Source: Saccharopolyspora spinosa NRRL 18395 (GTDB lineage Bacteria; Actinomycetota; Actinomycetes; Mycobacteriales; Pseudonocardiaceae). Taken from it: a stretch of 64,000 bases of DNA. The notes under the pieces are model-generated. The model searched no databases. It saw nothing but the letters and a program-made list of their open reading frames with translations, and was not told the origin of the DNA. Location of the stretch: the NCBI RefSeq assembly GCF_000194155.1, contig NZ_GL877878.1, forward strand, positions 564,032-628,031, read 5' to 3'. This document shows positions 18,851 to 27,105 of the stretch, one piece after another. Each line of letters opens with the position of its first letter. Position 1 is the stretch's first letter. The position numbers and the translations under genes were made by a program.

Positions 18851-19843
18851 GTGCGAGCGTCGCGGTTGGTTTCGTTGCTGTGCTTGTTACAGGTCCGGGA
18901 GGTCATGACCGGGCCGGAGCTGGCCCGGGAACTGGAGGTTTCCGAGCGGACCGTGGCCCGCGACGTGCTCGCGCTGGCCGCCGCCGGGGTTCCGGTGTAC
19001 GCCGAGCGCGGGCGGACCGGCGGATACCGGCTGCTCGGGGGCTACCGCGCGAAGCTGACCGGGCTCCACCAGGCCGAAGCCGAGGCGTTGTTCCTGGCCG
19101 GCGTGCCGGGCCCGGCGATCGAAATGGGCCTCGGCGAAGCCGTCACCGCCGCGCGGCTCAAGGCCTCGGCGGCGTTGGCCCCGCCGTTTCGCGATGCGCC
19201 GCAACGGGTGGGGCAACGGTTCCACCTGGATGCGCCCCGCTGGTTCCGCGAGGCCGAAACCCCTGCGGTGCTGCCCGAACTGAGCCGCGCGGTGTGGCGC
19301 GACCGCAAGGTCGTCGCCCGGTACCGGCGCGGCGACCTGGAAGTGCGGCGCGAGCTGGAACCACACGGGCTCGTGCTCAAGGCCGGTGTCTGGTATCTGG
19401 CGGCCCGCCGCGGCCAGCGGTTCCTGACCTACCGGGTCGACCGCTTCAGCCACGTCGAGGTCGCCGACGAGCAGTTCACCCGCGACGAGACCTTCGACCT
19501 CCCGACCTTCTGGGAGGAGAAGTCGGACGAGTTCAACCGCTCCCTGCTGACCGAACGCATCCGGATCCGGATCAGCCCGGCGGGCCTGCGAAAACTGCAC
19601 GCCACCACGGAAGGCACCGCAGCCCGCGAGGCCGAAGCCGCCGCGAGCGAACCCGACGCCCAGGGCTGGGTCACCGCGGACTTCCCGGTGGAGTCCCTCG
19701 ACGTCGCGTACGACCAGATCCTCAACCTGGGCCCGGAAGCCGAAGTCCTGGCCCCACCGGACCTCCGCAACCGCCTGGCCGGAGCGGCGACCCGCCTCGC
19801 CACCCTCTACGCCGATCGCGACCCGGGCGAAGGACACCTCTGA
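18851..19843 (+). CDS. WYL-domain transcriptional regulator
   Basis: 330 residues from GTG 18851. The N-terminal winged helix (HTH_11 type) has LARELEVSERTVARDVLALAA, followed by GRTGGYRLLGGYR. The middle and C-terminal parts form a WYL domain (LEPHGLVLKAGVWYLAARRG...TYRVDRFSHVEV) and its C-terminal extension. Such proteins bind nucleic acid or small ligands and in actinobacteria often regulate adjacent genes. Transcribed away from ftsZ and convergent with the short-chain dehydrogenase gene, with an inverted repeat at its end. Target not determinable here. Confidence 0.87.
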   Translation: MRASRLVSLLCLLQVREVMTGPELARELEVSERTVARDVLALAAAGVPVYAERGRTGGYRLLGGYRAKLTGLHQAEAEALFLAGVPGPAIEMGLGEAVTAARLKASAALAPPFRDAPQRVGQRFHLDAPRWFREAETPAVLPELSRAVWRDRKVVARYRRGDLEVRRELEPHGLVLKAGVWYLAARRGQRFLTYRVDRFSHVEVADEQFTRDETFDLPTFWEEKSDEFNRSLLTERIRIRISPAGLRKLHATTEGTAAREAEAAASEPDAQGWVTADFPVESLDVAYDQILNLGPEAEVLAPPDLRNRLAGAATRLATLYADRDPGEGHL

Positions 19844-19874
19844 CAGCTGGCGAAGTCGGTCGGAGGTGCCCTTC
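19827..19874. terminator. Hairpin between convergent genes
   Basis: The arms GAAGGACACCTC (from 19829) and GAGGTGCCCTTC (19863-19874) pair with one mismatch. The left arm includes the last codons of the WYL gene. It can serve both converging genes and resembles the hairpins at 36090-36136 and 53997-54060 (shared GTGA-G-GCACC pattern). Confidence 0.55.
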
Positions 19875-19884
19875 ACGCCGTTCG

Positions 19885-20802
19885 TCAGCGGTAGTCCTCG
19901 GGTTTGCCCGGCTTGCCGGGCCATTCGACTTCCAGGATGTAGCGCCAGGCGTCCGGCCGGGAGCCGTCCACGTCCGTGAAGCCGTAGACCTTCGCCAGGT
20001 AGCCGCTCGAGAGCGACTCGGTGTTCCAGCGGGCCACGTCCGGGTCCGTCGCCAACGCGACCACGGCCCGGCCGACGAACCGCGGCGACTCCGAGATGCC
20101 GAAGCCCTCCGGCGCCGTGGCCGACTCCCGCCAGTTCTCCTCGGTGACGCCGAAGATCTCGAGCATCATTTCCGAGCGCAGCCAGCCCGGCGTCAGCGAA
20201 ACCGCCGTGCCGCCGTGCTTCTTCAACTCCTCGCCCTGGGCGCGGGCGAGGCGGTGCGCCGCGACCTTGACGATGTCGAAGAACGCGCCGCCCTCGCTGC
20301 GGTAGTACTGCTCGTGCACCTCGGCGGTGCCGTCGGTGAGCTCCACGACCAGCCCGCCCGGCTGCTTGCGCAGGAGATCCAGGGCGAAGTGGCTGGTGAT
20401 GAGGTGCGCCTCGATGCCGACCCGCAGCCGCTGCAGGCCCTTGTCCAGGTCCTGCTCCCAGACCGGTTTGTGCCAGTCCATCAGGTGCTCGCCGCCGAGG
20501 TCGTTGACCAGGATGTCCAGCCGCCCCTGCTCCGCCTCGATCCGCCGGACCAGCTCGCGGACCTGGTCTGGATCGGTGTGGTCACAGCGGACCGCGATGC
20601 CCTGGCCGCCGGCCTGCGTCACCAGTTCGGCAGTGTCCTCAATGGTCTCCGGCCGGTCGTAGTCCGAGCGCTGCTCCCGGGTGCTGCGCCCGCTCCCGTA
20701 GACCGTCGCGCCGGCCGCCCCCAGTTCCACGGCGATGCCGCGCCCCGCGCCGCGGGTCGCCCCGGCCACCAGCGCGACCTTGCCGTGCAGTTGTCCAGTC
20801 AT
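19885..20802 (-). CDS. Short-chain dehydrogenase/reductase
   Basis: NAD(P)-dependent oxidoreductase of the SDR superfamily, 305 residues from ATG 20802; AGGAGG lies 9 bases upstream and rules out longer starts. The cofactor loop is VAGATRGAGRGIAVELG and the structural motif is ILVNDLGG in place of NNAG. The usual YxxxK catalytic pair is not obvious: the region ELTDGTAEVHEQYYRS...FFDIVKVAAHRLARAQG keeps a Lys but the Tyr four residues before it is Phe. This matches an atypical SDR subgroup annotated in actinobacteria as SDR family oxidoreductase with C-terminal extension. Substrate unknown. Confidence 0.85.
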   Translation of the reverse strand: MTGQLHGKVALVAGATRGAGRGIAVELGAAGATVYGSGRSTREQRSDYDRPETIEDTAELVTQAGGQGIAVRCDHTDPDQVRELVRRIEAEQGRLDILVNDLGGEHLMDWHKPVWEQDLDKGLQRLRVGIEAHLITSHFALDLLRKQPGGLVVELTDGTAEVHEQYYRSEGGAFFDIVKVAAHRLARAQGEELKKHGGTAVSLTPGWLRSEMMLEIFGVTEENWRESATAPEGFGISESPRFVGRAVVALATDPDVARWNTESLSSGYLAKVYGFTDVDGSRPDAWRYILEVEWPGKPGKPEDYR

Positions 20803-21365
20803 GCCTGGGATTCCTCCTGTTCCCGAATCGGTCGAGAAGAGACCATGCCAGCGAATCCGGACACCTGCGGTCGTGATTTCCCGGCGAGTTCGAATCTGGA
20901 CCTGCACGAATCGGGGATTCCGCAGACCAGGCGGCGTCTGAGCTTCCGCCACCCGCAGCGCTGCGCAGGGGGAGCGAATGGACAGGCATTTCTGCCTGCC
21001 TCGACCGGATGTGCAGGGCTCGGGGTACGGTGTTGGTGGTGATCACGTTCGCGACGTGACCACCACACAAGGGGAGGAACAAGACTGGGCTCGCTGCGGC
21101 GGACGGACCCGCTGGGCGACGGCGAAAGCGGTCGGGACGGAAGCGACGAGGTGCGCGGCACAAAACACCTGCTACGGCTCCCGGCGTGGCTGCTGGACGC
21201 GAAGGCAGTTGCTTGCCTACCGTCCGGACCGGGCACGGGATCGGCCGCACCTCGCATCCCGCGCCGACAGCGACCGAGGGAACCCGCGTCGGCGACGACC
21301 GGTACTGCGGCCGTCCAGGCGGTCGACGCAGAGAGCACAGAGCCACGATCAGGAAGGCGGATCCG
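20803..21365. other. 563-bp ftsZ upstream region
   Basis: This region between the divergent dehydrogenase gene and ftsZ has no convincing gene. It contains a copy of a dispersed repeat (20905-20973) and an imperfect hairpin (12-bp arms at 21036-21047 and 21055-21066, one mismatch, loop TTCGCGA). The 300 bases after the hairpin probably form the ftsZ leader or a promoter region; a TACGGT box at 21026-21031 is a possible -10 element. Confidence 0.5.
20905..20973 (+). repeat. Dispersed repeat family 1, copy A
   Basis: Contains CGAATCGGGGATTCC, then GGCGGCGTCTGAG and TTCCGCCACCCGCAGCGCTG. The same order of blocks appears at 32240-32330, 45140-45225 and, inverted, at 60590-60665 and partly at 54905-54960. 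Confidence 0.7.
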
Positions 21366-22796
21366 ATGACGCCCCCGCACAACTATCTAGCGGTGATAAA
21401 GGTCGTCGGCATCGGTGGCGGCGGCGTCAACGCCGTGAACCGCATGATCGAGGTCGGGCTCAAAGGTGTCGAGTTCATCGCGGTGAACACCGACGCGCAG
21501 GCCCTGCTGATGTCGGATGCCGACGTCAAGCTCGACATCGGCCGCGAGCTGACCCGCGGCCTCGGGGCCGGTGCCGCGCCGGAGGTCGGCCACAAGGCCG
21601 CCGAAGACCACAAGGAAGAGATCGAAGAGGTCCTCAAGGGCGCCGACATGGTGTTCGTGACCGCCGGCGAGGGCGGCGGCACCGGCACCGGCGGCGCACC
21701 GGTCGTGGCGTCGATCGCGCGCAAGCTCGGCGCGCTGACCATCGGCGTGGTCACCCGGCCGTTCTCCTTCGAGGGCAAGCGCCGCGCGGCCCAGGCCGAG
21801 AAGGGCATCCAGGAACTCCGCGAATGCTGCGACACCCTCATCGTGATCCCGAACGACCGGCTGCTGCAGCTCGGCGACATCGGGGTGAGCCTGATGGACG
21901 CCTTCCGGTCCGCCGACGAGGTACTGCTCTCCGGTGTCCAGGGCATCACCGACCTGATCACCACGCCGGGTCTGATCAACCTCGACTTCGCCGACGTCAA
22001 GAGCGTCATGTCCGGCGCGGGCAGTGCCCTGATGGGCATCGGCTCGGCGCGCGGTGAGGGCAGAGCGGTGCAGGCCGCGCAGAAGGCGATCAACTCGCCG
22101 CTGCTGGAAGCGTCGATGGAGGGCGCGCACGGCGTGCTGCTGGCCATAGCCGGTGGTTCCGACCTCGGCCTGTTCGAGATCAACGAGTCGGCGTCGCTGG
22201 TGCAGGAATCCGCGCACCCCGAAGCCAACATCATCTTCGGTACGGTCATCGACGACTCGCTGGGCGACGAGGTGCGGGTGACCGTGATCGCCGCCGGGTT
22301 CGACGCTGGCACGCCCACCCACAAGAAGCTCGAACCGACCAAGGTCGGCGCGCGCACCGAGGAACCCGAGCCCGCTCCGGCCGCGGCGAAGCCCGTGCCG
22401 CAGCCGGTGGCGGAAACCCGGCCCGAGCAGCCGCAATCCGCATACCAGCCGACTCCGGCACCGCAGCCCGCTCCTACGGCGCAACCGACCCCGGCCCCCG
22501 TCCCGCAGGCGGAACAGCCGGTCGCCCAGCCGACGGCGCCGCCCGTCCAGGAGGCCCCGGCGCAGCCGGAACCGCAGCAGCGGCCGAACCTGGGCCAGCG
22601 GTCCGGGCTGTTCGGTGGCGACGGCTCCTCGACCGGGCAGCAGAGCGTCTCGGTGCCCACCCGCGCGAGCGGCGGCTACCCGACGCACGGCGGCCCCTCC
22701 ACCACCGGTCGCACCGGCGCGCTGCCCAACCGGGGCATCCCGGTGAACGACGACACCGACGACGACGTCGACATACCACCTTTCATGCGCCGCTGA
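21366..22796 (+). CDS. ftsZ: Cell division GTPase FtsZ
   Basis: Tubulin homologue that forms the Z ring. 476 residues from ATG 21366, behind [23 protein letters not shown] opens the nucleotide fold, [16 protein letters not shown] is the GTP-binding tubulin signature, and [11 protein letters not shown] is the T7-loop region. A Pro/Gln/Ala-rich linker of roughly 140 residues separates the globular core from the conserved C-terminal peptide [11 protein letters not shown], which binds SepF and other partners. The linker is long compared with many bacteria. A strong hairpin follows the gene. Unlike the usual order, it is not next to ftsQ. Confidence 0.98.
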   Translation: MTPPHNYLAVIKVVGIGGGGVNAVNRMIEVGLKGVEFIAVNTDAQALLMSDADVKLDIGRELTRGLGAGAAPEVGHKAAEDHKEEIEEVLKGADMVFVTAGEGGGTGTGGAPVVASIARKLGALTIGVVTRPFSFEGKRRAAQAEKGIQELRECCDTLIVIPNDRLLQLGDIGVSLMDAFRSADEVLLSGVQGITDLITTPGLINLDFADVKSVMSGAGSALMGIGSARGEGRAVQAAQKAINSPLLEASMEGAHGVLLAIAGGSDLGLFEINESASLVQESAHPEANIIFGTVIDDSLGDEVRVTVIAAGFDAGTPTHKKLEPTKVGARTEEPEPAPAAAKPVPQPVAETRPEQPQSAYQPTPAPQPAPTAQPTPAPVPQAEQPVAQPTAPPVQEAPAQPEPQQRPNLGQRSGLFGGDGSSTGQQSVSVPTRASGGYPTHGGPSTTGRTGALPNRGIPVNDDTDDDVDIPPFMRR

Positions 22797-22843
22797 AGCA
22801 CGAGAAGGTGCGTCCCCGCGCCGTGCGGCACATGAGCGAGAAT

Positions 22844-22875
22844 CGACACCGGAAACGCCTTCGTTTCCGGTGTCG
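22844..22875 (+). terminator. ftsZ terminator hairpin
   Basis: A perfect 14-bp stem, CGACACCGGAAACG (22844-22857) with 22862-22875, and the tetraloop CCTT. It lies 47 bases after the ftsZ stop and ends 28 bases before pgeF, so it should uncouple or attenuate transcription of the downstream genes. Confidence 0.8.
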
Positions 22876-22903
22876 ACTTGTATGTGCGGGAGGCTGAGCA
22901 GCA

Positions 22904-23623
22904 GTGCGGATTCGGCGCGTGATCACCACGCGGGAGGGCGGGAGTTCCCGGCCGCCCTTCGACTCCTTCAACCTGGGTGGCCGGGTCGGCGACGACCCCG
23001 CCGCCCTGGCGGCGAACCAGCGCAAGCTGGCGCACGGAATCGGCCTCCCCGAGGACCGTCTGGTGTGGATGGAGCAGATCCACGGGCGCACCGCGACTGT
23101 CGTGGACGGGCCGCAGCCCGAGCCGGTGGAAGCCACCGATGCGCTGGTGACCGCGGAGCCGAACCTGGCGCTGATCGCGCTCACCGCGGACTGCGTGCCG
23201 GTGCTGCTCGGCGACCCGGAAACCGGCGTGGTCTCCGCGGTCCACGCCGGACGGGTCGGCGCTCGCGTCGGAGTCCTCGTCGCGGCGCTGAAGGCAATGC
23301 AGGAGGCCGGTGCCCGGCTGGACCGCATCGAGGCGCTGCTCGGCCCGGCGGCCTGCGGCGAGTGCTACGAGGTGCCCGCAGAGATGCAGGCCGACGTCGA
23401 GAAGCACCTGCCCGGCAGCGCGTGCAAGACCCGCAAGGGCACCACCGGACTCGACCTGCGGGCGGGGCTCTGGGAGCAGCTGGCCGCCGCCGGGATCGCC
23501 AAGATCGGCGTCGACCCGCGCTGCACCACGGAATCCCCGGAGCTCTACAGCCATCGCCGCGACCAAGGGCGCACCGGTCGGTTCGCCGCGGTGATCTGGG
23601 CCGAGCCGGAGGAGACCGAGTGA
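22904..23623 (+). CDS. pgeF: Multicopper-type PgeF/YlmD family protein
   Basis: Member of the PgeF/YfiH (DUF152) family: purine nucleoside phosphorylase/adenosine deaminase activity in characterised homologues, and cell-wall editing in E. coli. 239 residues from GTG 22904. The metal ligands are visible as His in WMEQIHGRTA, Cys in LTADCVPVLL and His in VSAVHAGRVG. The position after ftsZ and before yggS is conserved in actinobacteria. Coupled to the next gene by a GTGA overlap. Confidence 0.9.
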   Translation: MRIRRVITTREGGSSRPPFDSFNLGGRVGDDPAALAANQRKLAHGIGLPEDRLVWMEQIHGRTATVVDGPQPEPVEATDALVTAEPNLALIALTADCVPVLLGDPETGVVSAVHAGRVGARVGVLVAALKAMQEAGARLDRIEALLGPAACGECYEVPAEMQADVEKHLPGSACKTRKGTTGLDLRAGLWEQLAAAGIAKIGVDPRCTTESPELYSHRRDQGRTGRFAAVIWAEPEETE

Positions 23624-24354
23624 GCGAGGAATTGCGGCGGGCCGAGTTGGCGGAGTCGCTGCGGGAGGTCCGCGACCGGGTCGACCGGGCCTGCCGCGCG
23701 GCCGGGCGGCAGCCCGAAGAAGTCGAGCTGCTCGCGGTGACCAAGACCTTCCCGGCGTCAGACGCGGCGCTGCTGGCCGATCTCGGGATGACCGAGTTCG
23801 CCGAGAACCGGGAGCAGGAGGCGCGCGGCAAGGTCGCCGAGTTCGTCGCGCTGCGGCCGGAGACGACGGCGCGTTGGCACATGGTTGGGCAGCTGCAACG
23901 GAACAAGGCCCGGGCGGTGGTCCGGTGGGCCGACGTGGTCGAGTCGGTGGACAGCGAGCGGCTCGCCGAGGCGCTCGCCCGCGCCACCGCGAACGCCCTG
24001 GACGCGGGCGAGCGGCAGCGGCCGTTGGACGTCTTGTTGCAGGTGAGCCTGGACGAGGCGGTCGGGCGCGGGGGCTGTCGCCCGGAGGACGTGCCCGCGC
24101 TGGCCGATATGATCATGCGGACGAGTGATCTTAGGCTGCGTGGTGTGATGGCCGTCGCCCCGTTGGGTGGCGAACCCGATGTGGCTTTTGCCACACTTTC
24201 CGTGATCTCCGAGCGGCTGCGTAGAGATCACCCCGAAGCTGTCGAAGTGTCGGCGGGCATGTCCGGCGACCTGGAAAGTGCCGTTGCCCACGGCTCGACC
24301 CGGGTGCGTGTCGGAACCGCGTTGCTCGGTGGGCGGCGGTTAACCTCGCCGTAG
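23620..24354 (+). CDS. PLP homeostasis protein YggS
   Basis: Pyridoxal-phosphate-binding protein of the YggS/PLPBP family with an alanine-racemase-like barrel but no known catalysis; involved in vitamin B6 and amino-acid balance. 244 residues from GTG 23620. The PLP lysine is in LLAVTKTFP; further family motifs are FAENREQEARGK, WHMVGQLQRNK and VSAGMSGDLESAVAHGSTRVRVG. Overlaps the pgeF stop. Part of the conserved ftsZ-downstream gene group. Confidence 0.93.
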   Translation: MSEELRRAELAESLREVRDRVDRACRAAGRQPEEVELLAVTKTFPASDAALLADLGMTEFAENREQEARGKVAEFVALRPETTARWHMVGQLQRNKARAVVRWADVVESVDSERLAEALARATANALDAGERQRPLDVLLQVSLDEAVGRGGCRPEDVPALADMIMRTSDLRLRGVMAVAPLGGEPDVAFATLSVISERLRRDHPEAVEVSAGMSGDLESAVAHGSTRVRVGTALLGGRRLTSP

Positions 24355-24422
24355 CCGTAAACAGGGGGGTCGAAGGCTGGCCTCGTGCTCGGTGCTAGGA
24401 GTCTCAGAGGAAGGGCATGCCG

Positions 24423-25052
24423 ATGAGCGCTTTGCACAAGTTGAAGGCCTACTTCGGCATGGTCCCGGCCGACGAGGCTGACGAATACGACGACGACGCC
24501 GGATACCGCGACCGGTACTCCGACGCCGACCGCGACGTCTACGACGGCCCGGCCGAGCGGGTGCCGACCCGCCGGCGGGTCGGCACCCGCGGCTACCAGG
24601 CGGAAGCCGAAGCGGAATCGGAGAGCTTCGTCGAGGAGTACCGCGATCCGGCGCCGCGGCCGCGCAGGCAGTGGACACCGGACTCACCGGTGCGCAGCGC
24701 GGCACCCGCGGATCCGCCACGGGAGTCGGTCTCGCGGCTGCGCGCTGTGACCGACACCGGCACCCAGTTCAACTTGAGCAAGATCACAACCCTGCACCCG
24801 CGCAGCTACAGCGAGGCCCGCACGATCGGCGAGCAGTACCGGGACGGCACGCCGGTAATCATGAACCTGACCGAGATGGAGGAGGCCGACGCCAAGCGCC
24901 TGGTCGACTTCGCCGCCGGTCTGGCATTCGCGTTGCGGGGCTCGATAGAGAAGGTCACGAACCGCGTGTTCTTGCTCTCACCGCCGAACGTGGACGTCGC
25001 GGCGGAGGACAAGCGGCGCTTGGCCGAGGGTGCCTTTTTCAACTACGGGTGA
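24423..25052 (+). CDS. sepF: Cell division protein SepF
   Basis: Membrane anchor and bundler of FtsZ in Gram-positive bacteria lacking FtsA. 209 residues from ATG 24423, which sits 7 bases after AGGAAGGG; an ATG at 24417 is in frame but too close to this site. The amphipathic N-terminal helix MSALHKLKAYFGM is the membrane-targeting part. An acidic, Tyr- and Asp-rich linker follows, and the globular domain spans roughly residues 110-205 (HPRSYSEARTIGEQYRDG, VIMNLTEMEEADAKRLVDF, RVFLLSPPNV). Confidence 0.95.
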   Translation: MSALHKLKAYFGMVPADEADEYDDDAGYRDRYSDADRDVYDGPAERVPTRRRVGTRGYQAEAEAESESFVEEYRDPAPRPRRQWTPDSPVRSAAPADPPRESVSRLRAVTDTGTQFNLSKITTLHPRSYSEARTIGEQYRDGTPVIMNLTEMEEADAKRLVDFAAGLAFALRGSIEKVTNRVFLLSPPNVDVAAEDKRRLAEGAFFNYG

Positions 25053-25071
25053 GTGGTGGCACAGTTGAAGC

Positions 25072-25356
25072 GTGAACCTGGTGCAGATCGTCCTGTTTTA
25101 CGTTCTGTTCTTCTTCTGGCTGCTGCTCACGGCCCGTATTGTGATCGAACTCGTTCGGGTGTTCGCTCGCGATTGGCGGCCGGTTGGGGGGGTTGCAATC
25201 GCGTTGGAGAGCATCTACACAGTGACCGACCCACCCGTAAAGTTGGTGCGTCGGGTGATTCCGACGGTCCGGATCGGCGGCGTCGGACTGGACCTATCGA
25301 TTATGGTGCTGCTGCTGGTCGTGTTCATACTGATGCGACTGGTGCAACCCGGGTGA
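25072..25356 (+). CDS. YggT family membrane protein
   Basis: 94 residues from GTG 25072. Two hydrophobic segments (residues 4-27 and 74-91) surround the conserved loop VTDPPVKLVRRVIPTVRIGG. YggT proteins lie between sepF and divIVA across Gram-positive bacteria; roles in osmotic stress and division have been proposed, but the mechanism is unknown. Starts 19 bases after sepF and shares its transcript by all appearances. Confidence 0.92.
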   Translation: MNLVQIVLFYVLFFFWLLLTARIVIELVRVFARDWRPVGGVAIALESIYTVTDPPVKLVRRVIPTVRIGGVGLDLSIMVLLLVVFILMRLVQPG

Positions 25357-25404
25357 CGGGGAACCCGGGCTACCCGCAGCCGAGGGAGTGCGTGAGGTGA
25401 TCTT

Positions 25405-26238
25405 GTGGGCTTGACCCCCGCGGACGTGCATAACGTCGCGTTCAGCAAACCGCCGATCGGTAAGCGGGGCTACAACGAGGACGAGGTAGACGCATTCCTC
25501 GACCTGGTTGAAGCCGAGCTTGCCCGGCTGGTCGAGGAGAACAGCGAACTGCGTAGCCAGGTGGAGCAGCTGGAGTCCCAGCTGCAGACCGCGCAGGTCG
25601 ACCTAGACGAAGCCCGCAGCCAGGCGGCGTCCGTTCCCTCGACCCCAGCCGCCCCACCGGAGGAACCGCGCCGGCTCACCCCGGTTCCGGCGCCGACCGC
25701 CGTCGAGCAGACTTCCCCGGGCGGTGATCACCATGTGCAGGCCGCCAAGGTGCTGGGCCTCGCGCAGGAGATGGCCGACCGGCTGACCGGCGAAGCCAAG
25801 GCCGAGGCCGACGGCATGTTGTCCGAGGCGCGGACGAAGTCCGAGCAGCTGCTGTCCGAAGCGCGCTCGAAGTCCGACAGCATGGTCAACGAGTCCCGGA
25901 CCCGGGCCGAGACGATGCTCAACGACGCCCGCACCCGGGCCGAGACGTTGGAGCGGCAGGCGCGCGAGAAGGCCGCCAGCCTGGAGCGCGACGCGCAGCG
26001 CAAGCACGCCGAAGTGATGGGCAACATCACGTCGGAGAAGAACGCCCTCGAGAAGAAGATCGAGACCCTGCGCACGTTCGAGCGCGAGTACCGCACTCGA
26101 CTGCAGACCTACCTGGAGTCGCAGCTGCGCGAACTGCAGGACCGGGGCTCGGCCGCGCCCGCCGACAACAGCGGCAGCCGGTCGTCCGGTCAGCAGGCCA
26201 GCTACAGCTTCGGGGCGCGTGCGGCCGAAGCCGGCTGA
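25405..26238 (+). CDS. divIVA: Polar growth protein DivIVA (Wag31)
   Basis: Coiled-coil scaffold that marks cell poles and directs apical wall synthesis in actinobacteria. 277 residues from GTG 25405. The N-terminal DivIVA domain is complete ([39 protein letters not shown]) and leads into a first coiled coil. After a Pro-rich linker (residues 75-105) there is a long coiled coil of 130 residues with repeated [21 protein letters not shown] heptads. The tail is Ser/Gly-rich. Immediately followed by a small membrane protein gene, as in mycobacteria (wag31 then Rv2144c). Confidence 0.95.
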   Translation: MGLTPADVHNVAFSKPPIGKRGYNEDEVDAFLDLVEAELARLVEENSELRSQVEQLESQLQTAQVDLDEARSQAASVPSTPAAPPEEPRRLTPVPAPTAVEQTSPGGDHHVQAAKVLGLAQEMADRLTGEAKAEADGMLSEARTKSEQLLSEARSKSDSMVNESRTRAETMLNDARTRAETLERQAREKAASLERDAQRKHAEVMGNITSEKNALEKKIETLRTFEREYRTRLQTYLESQLRELQDRGSAAPADNSGSRSSGQQASYSFGARAAEAG

Positions 26239-26327
26239 TCAAGTTCGTTCGCATCGGCGGCGACGGGACGAAACGCCCGTCGCCGCCGACGTGCATCCGG
26301 ACCATTCGGCGAGGGACGTGAGATCGC

Positions 26328-26750
26328 GTGCTGTTGATCGTGCTGGTGCTGGTCCTGATGGCCGGCGCTGTCCTGGCTGGCGCGGTCGTCGCTGGCGAAC
26401 CGGACCTGGCATGGTTGTCGGTGCTTGCGAGCGCCGTCGGTGTGGGCCTGCTGGTCGCAGATCAGCGGCGGCGCCGGACCGGAGCGGGCGAGCGTCCGGG
26501 GGCCGCGTCGGCTTCTGCCGATGGCAAGGAACCGGGCGAGGAGCGCAGCAACGCCGCGGCAGCTGCGGATCCGGACGCCGAGGTGCTGGTGCTCGACGAA
26601 CGGCCGCGCTACCACGTGCGGACCTGCGAGTGGCTCGGCGAGCGGAAGACGATCGCCCTGCCGCTGCGCGAGGCGCGGGACCTCGGCTTCACGCCGTGCG
26701 CCCGTTGCGCGCCGAACGCCACGCTGGCCGCCGAGGTCCGCCAGGTTTGA
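26328..26750 (+). CDS. Membrane protein with C-terminal Cys-rich motif (Rv2144c-like position)
   Basis: 140 residues from GTG 26328. Two membrane helices at residues 1-22 and 27-44 are followed by a charged Ala/Gly/Glu-rich linker. The C-terminal 45 residues hold YHVRTCEWL...LGFTPCARCAPN, a HxxxC-x(n)-CxxC arrangement similar to metal-binding (Ada-like) zinc ribbons. The position between divIVA and ileS matches mycobacterial Rv2144c. Function is not known to me; a metal-binding domain tethered to the membrane is inferred from the Cys/His pattern. Confidence 0.75.
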   Translation: MLLIVLVLVLMAGAVLAGAVVAGEPDLAWLSVLASAVGVGLLVADQRRRRTGAGERPGAASASADGKEPGEERSNAAAAADPDAEVLVLDERPRYHVRTCEWLGERKTIALPLREARDLGFTPCARCAPNATLAAEVRQV

Positions 26751-26756
26751 CCGCAG

Positions 26757-26813
26757 TTTCAATTGAAACTGTCGTCCGCGAGTTCCTGGGAACAGCTTCG
26801 ATTGAAACTGAAC
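26757..26813. promoter_or_regulatory. Two TTTCAATTGAAA-type palindromes before ileS
   Basis: AGTTTCAATTGAAACTG (26757-26773) is a perfect 17-base palindrome around the central AATT. A second, imperfect copy, AGCTTCGATTGAAACTG, follows at 26795-26811. They flank the likely ileS promoter and precede the T-box leader, so a dimeric repressor or activator site is plausible. Related palindromes occur at 63467-63575. The regulator is not identified. Confidence 0.5.
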
Positions 26814-26819
26814 ACCGGT

Positions 26820-27100
26820 GAAAGCCGGTGGCGAGCGCCCGGTACTCTGGAACGACCAGGCGATGATCCGGCCATCACCGGGGAGCCTCCGGAAGAACGG
26901 GTGCCCGGCCTGGGCACCTCAGTAGAACCGGACGGGTCCAGCCCGTCATAGCTGGCAACGAGTGGTCGTCGGCGTCGATCGGCGGCAAGCGGGGTGGTAC
27001 CGCGGATCTCGTGCGGGCATACGCGCGAGGTGTCGTCCCCGCGTGGACACCGAGGTTTCGGTGACCGTGCGGCGGAAACAACACACCGCGAGGAGCGCAT
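26820..27100 (+). ncRNA. T-box riboswitch (ileS leader)
   Basis: The T-box core GGGTGGTACCGCGG is at 26992-27005, upstream of an isoleucyl-tRNA synthetase gene. The short stem I region carries GGCGATGATCCGGCCATC, whose ATC (26866-26868) is the expected isoleucine specifier. This layout matches the short-stem actinobacterial ileS T-boxes, which control translation initiation: uncharged tRNA-Ile stabilises the antisequestrator and frees the Shine-Dalgarno. Exact boundaries are approximate. Confidence 0.9.
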
Positions 27101-27105
27101 CCGCG

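Noticed and set aside
18574..21042. 822-codon plus-strand frame covering the WYL gene and the antisense of the dehydrogenase
   Set aside because: The WYL gene in another frame and the dehydrogenase on the other strand are clear; the long frame has Arg/Gly/Pro-rich composition typical of a shadow.
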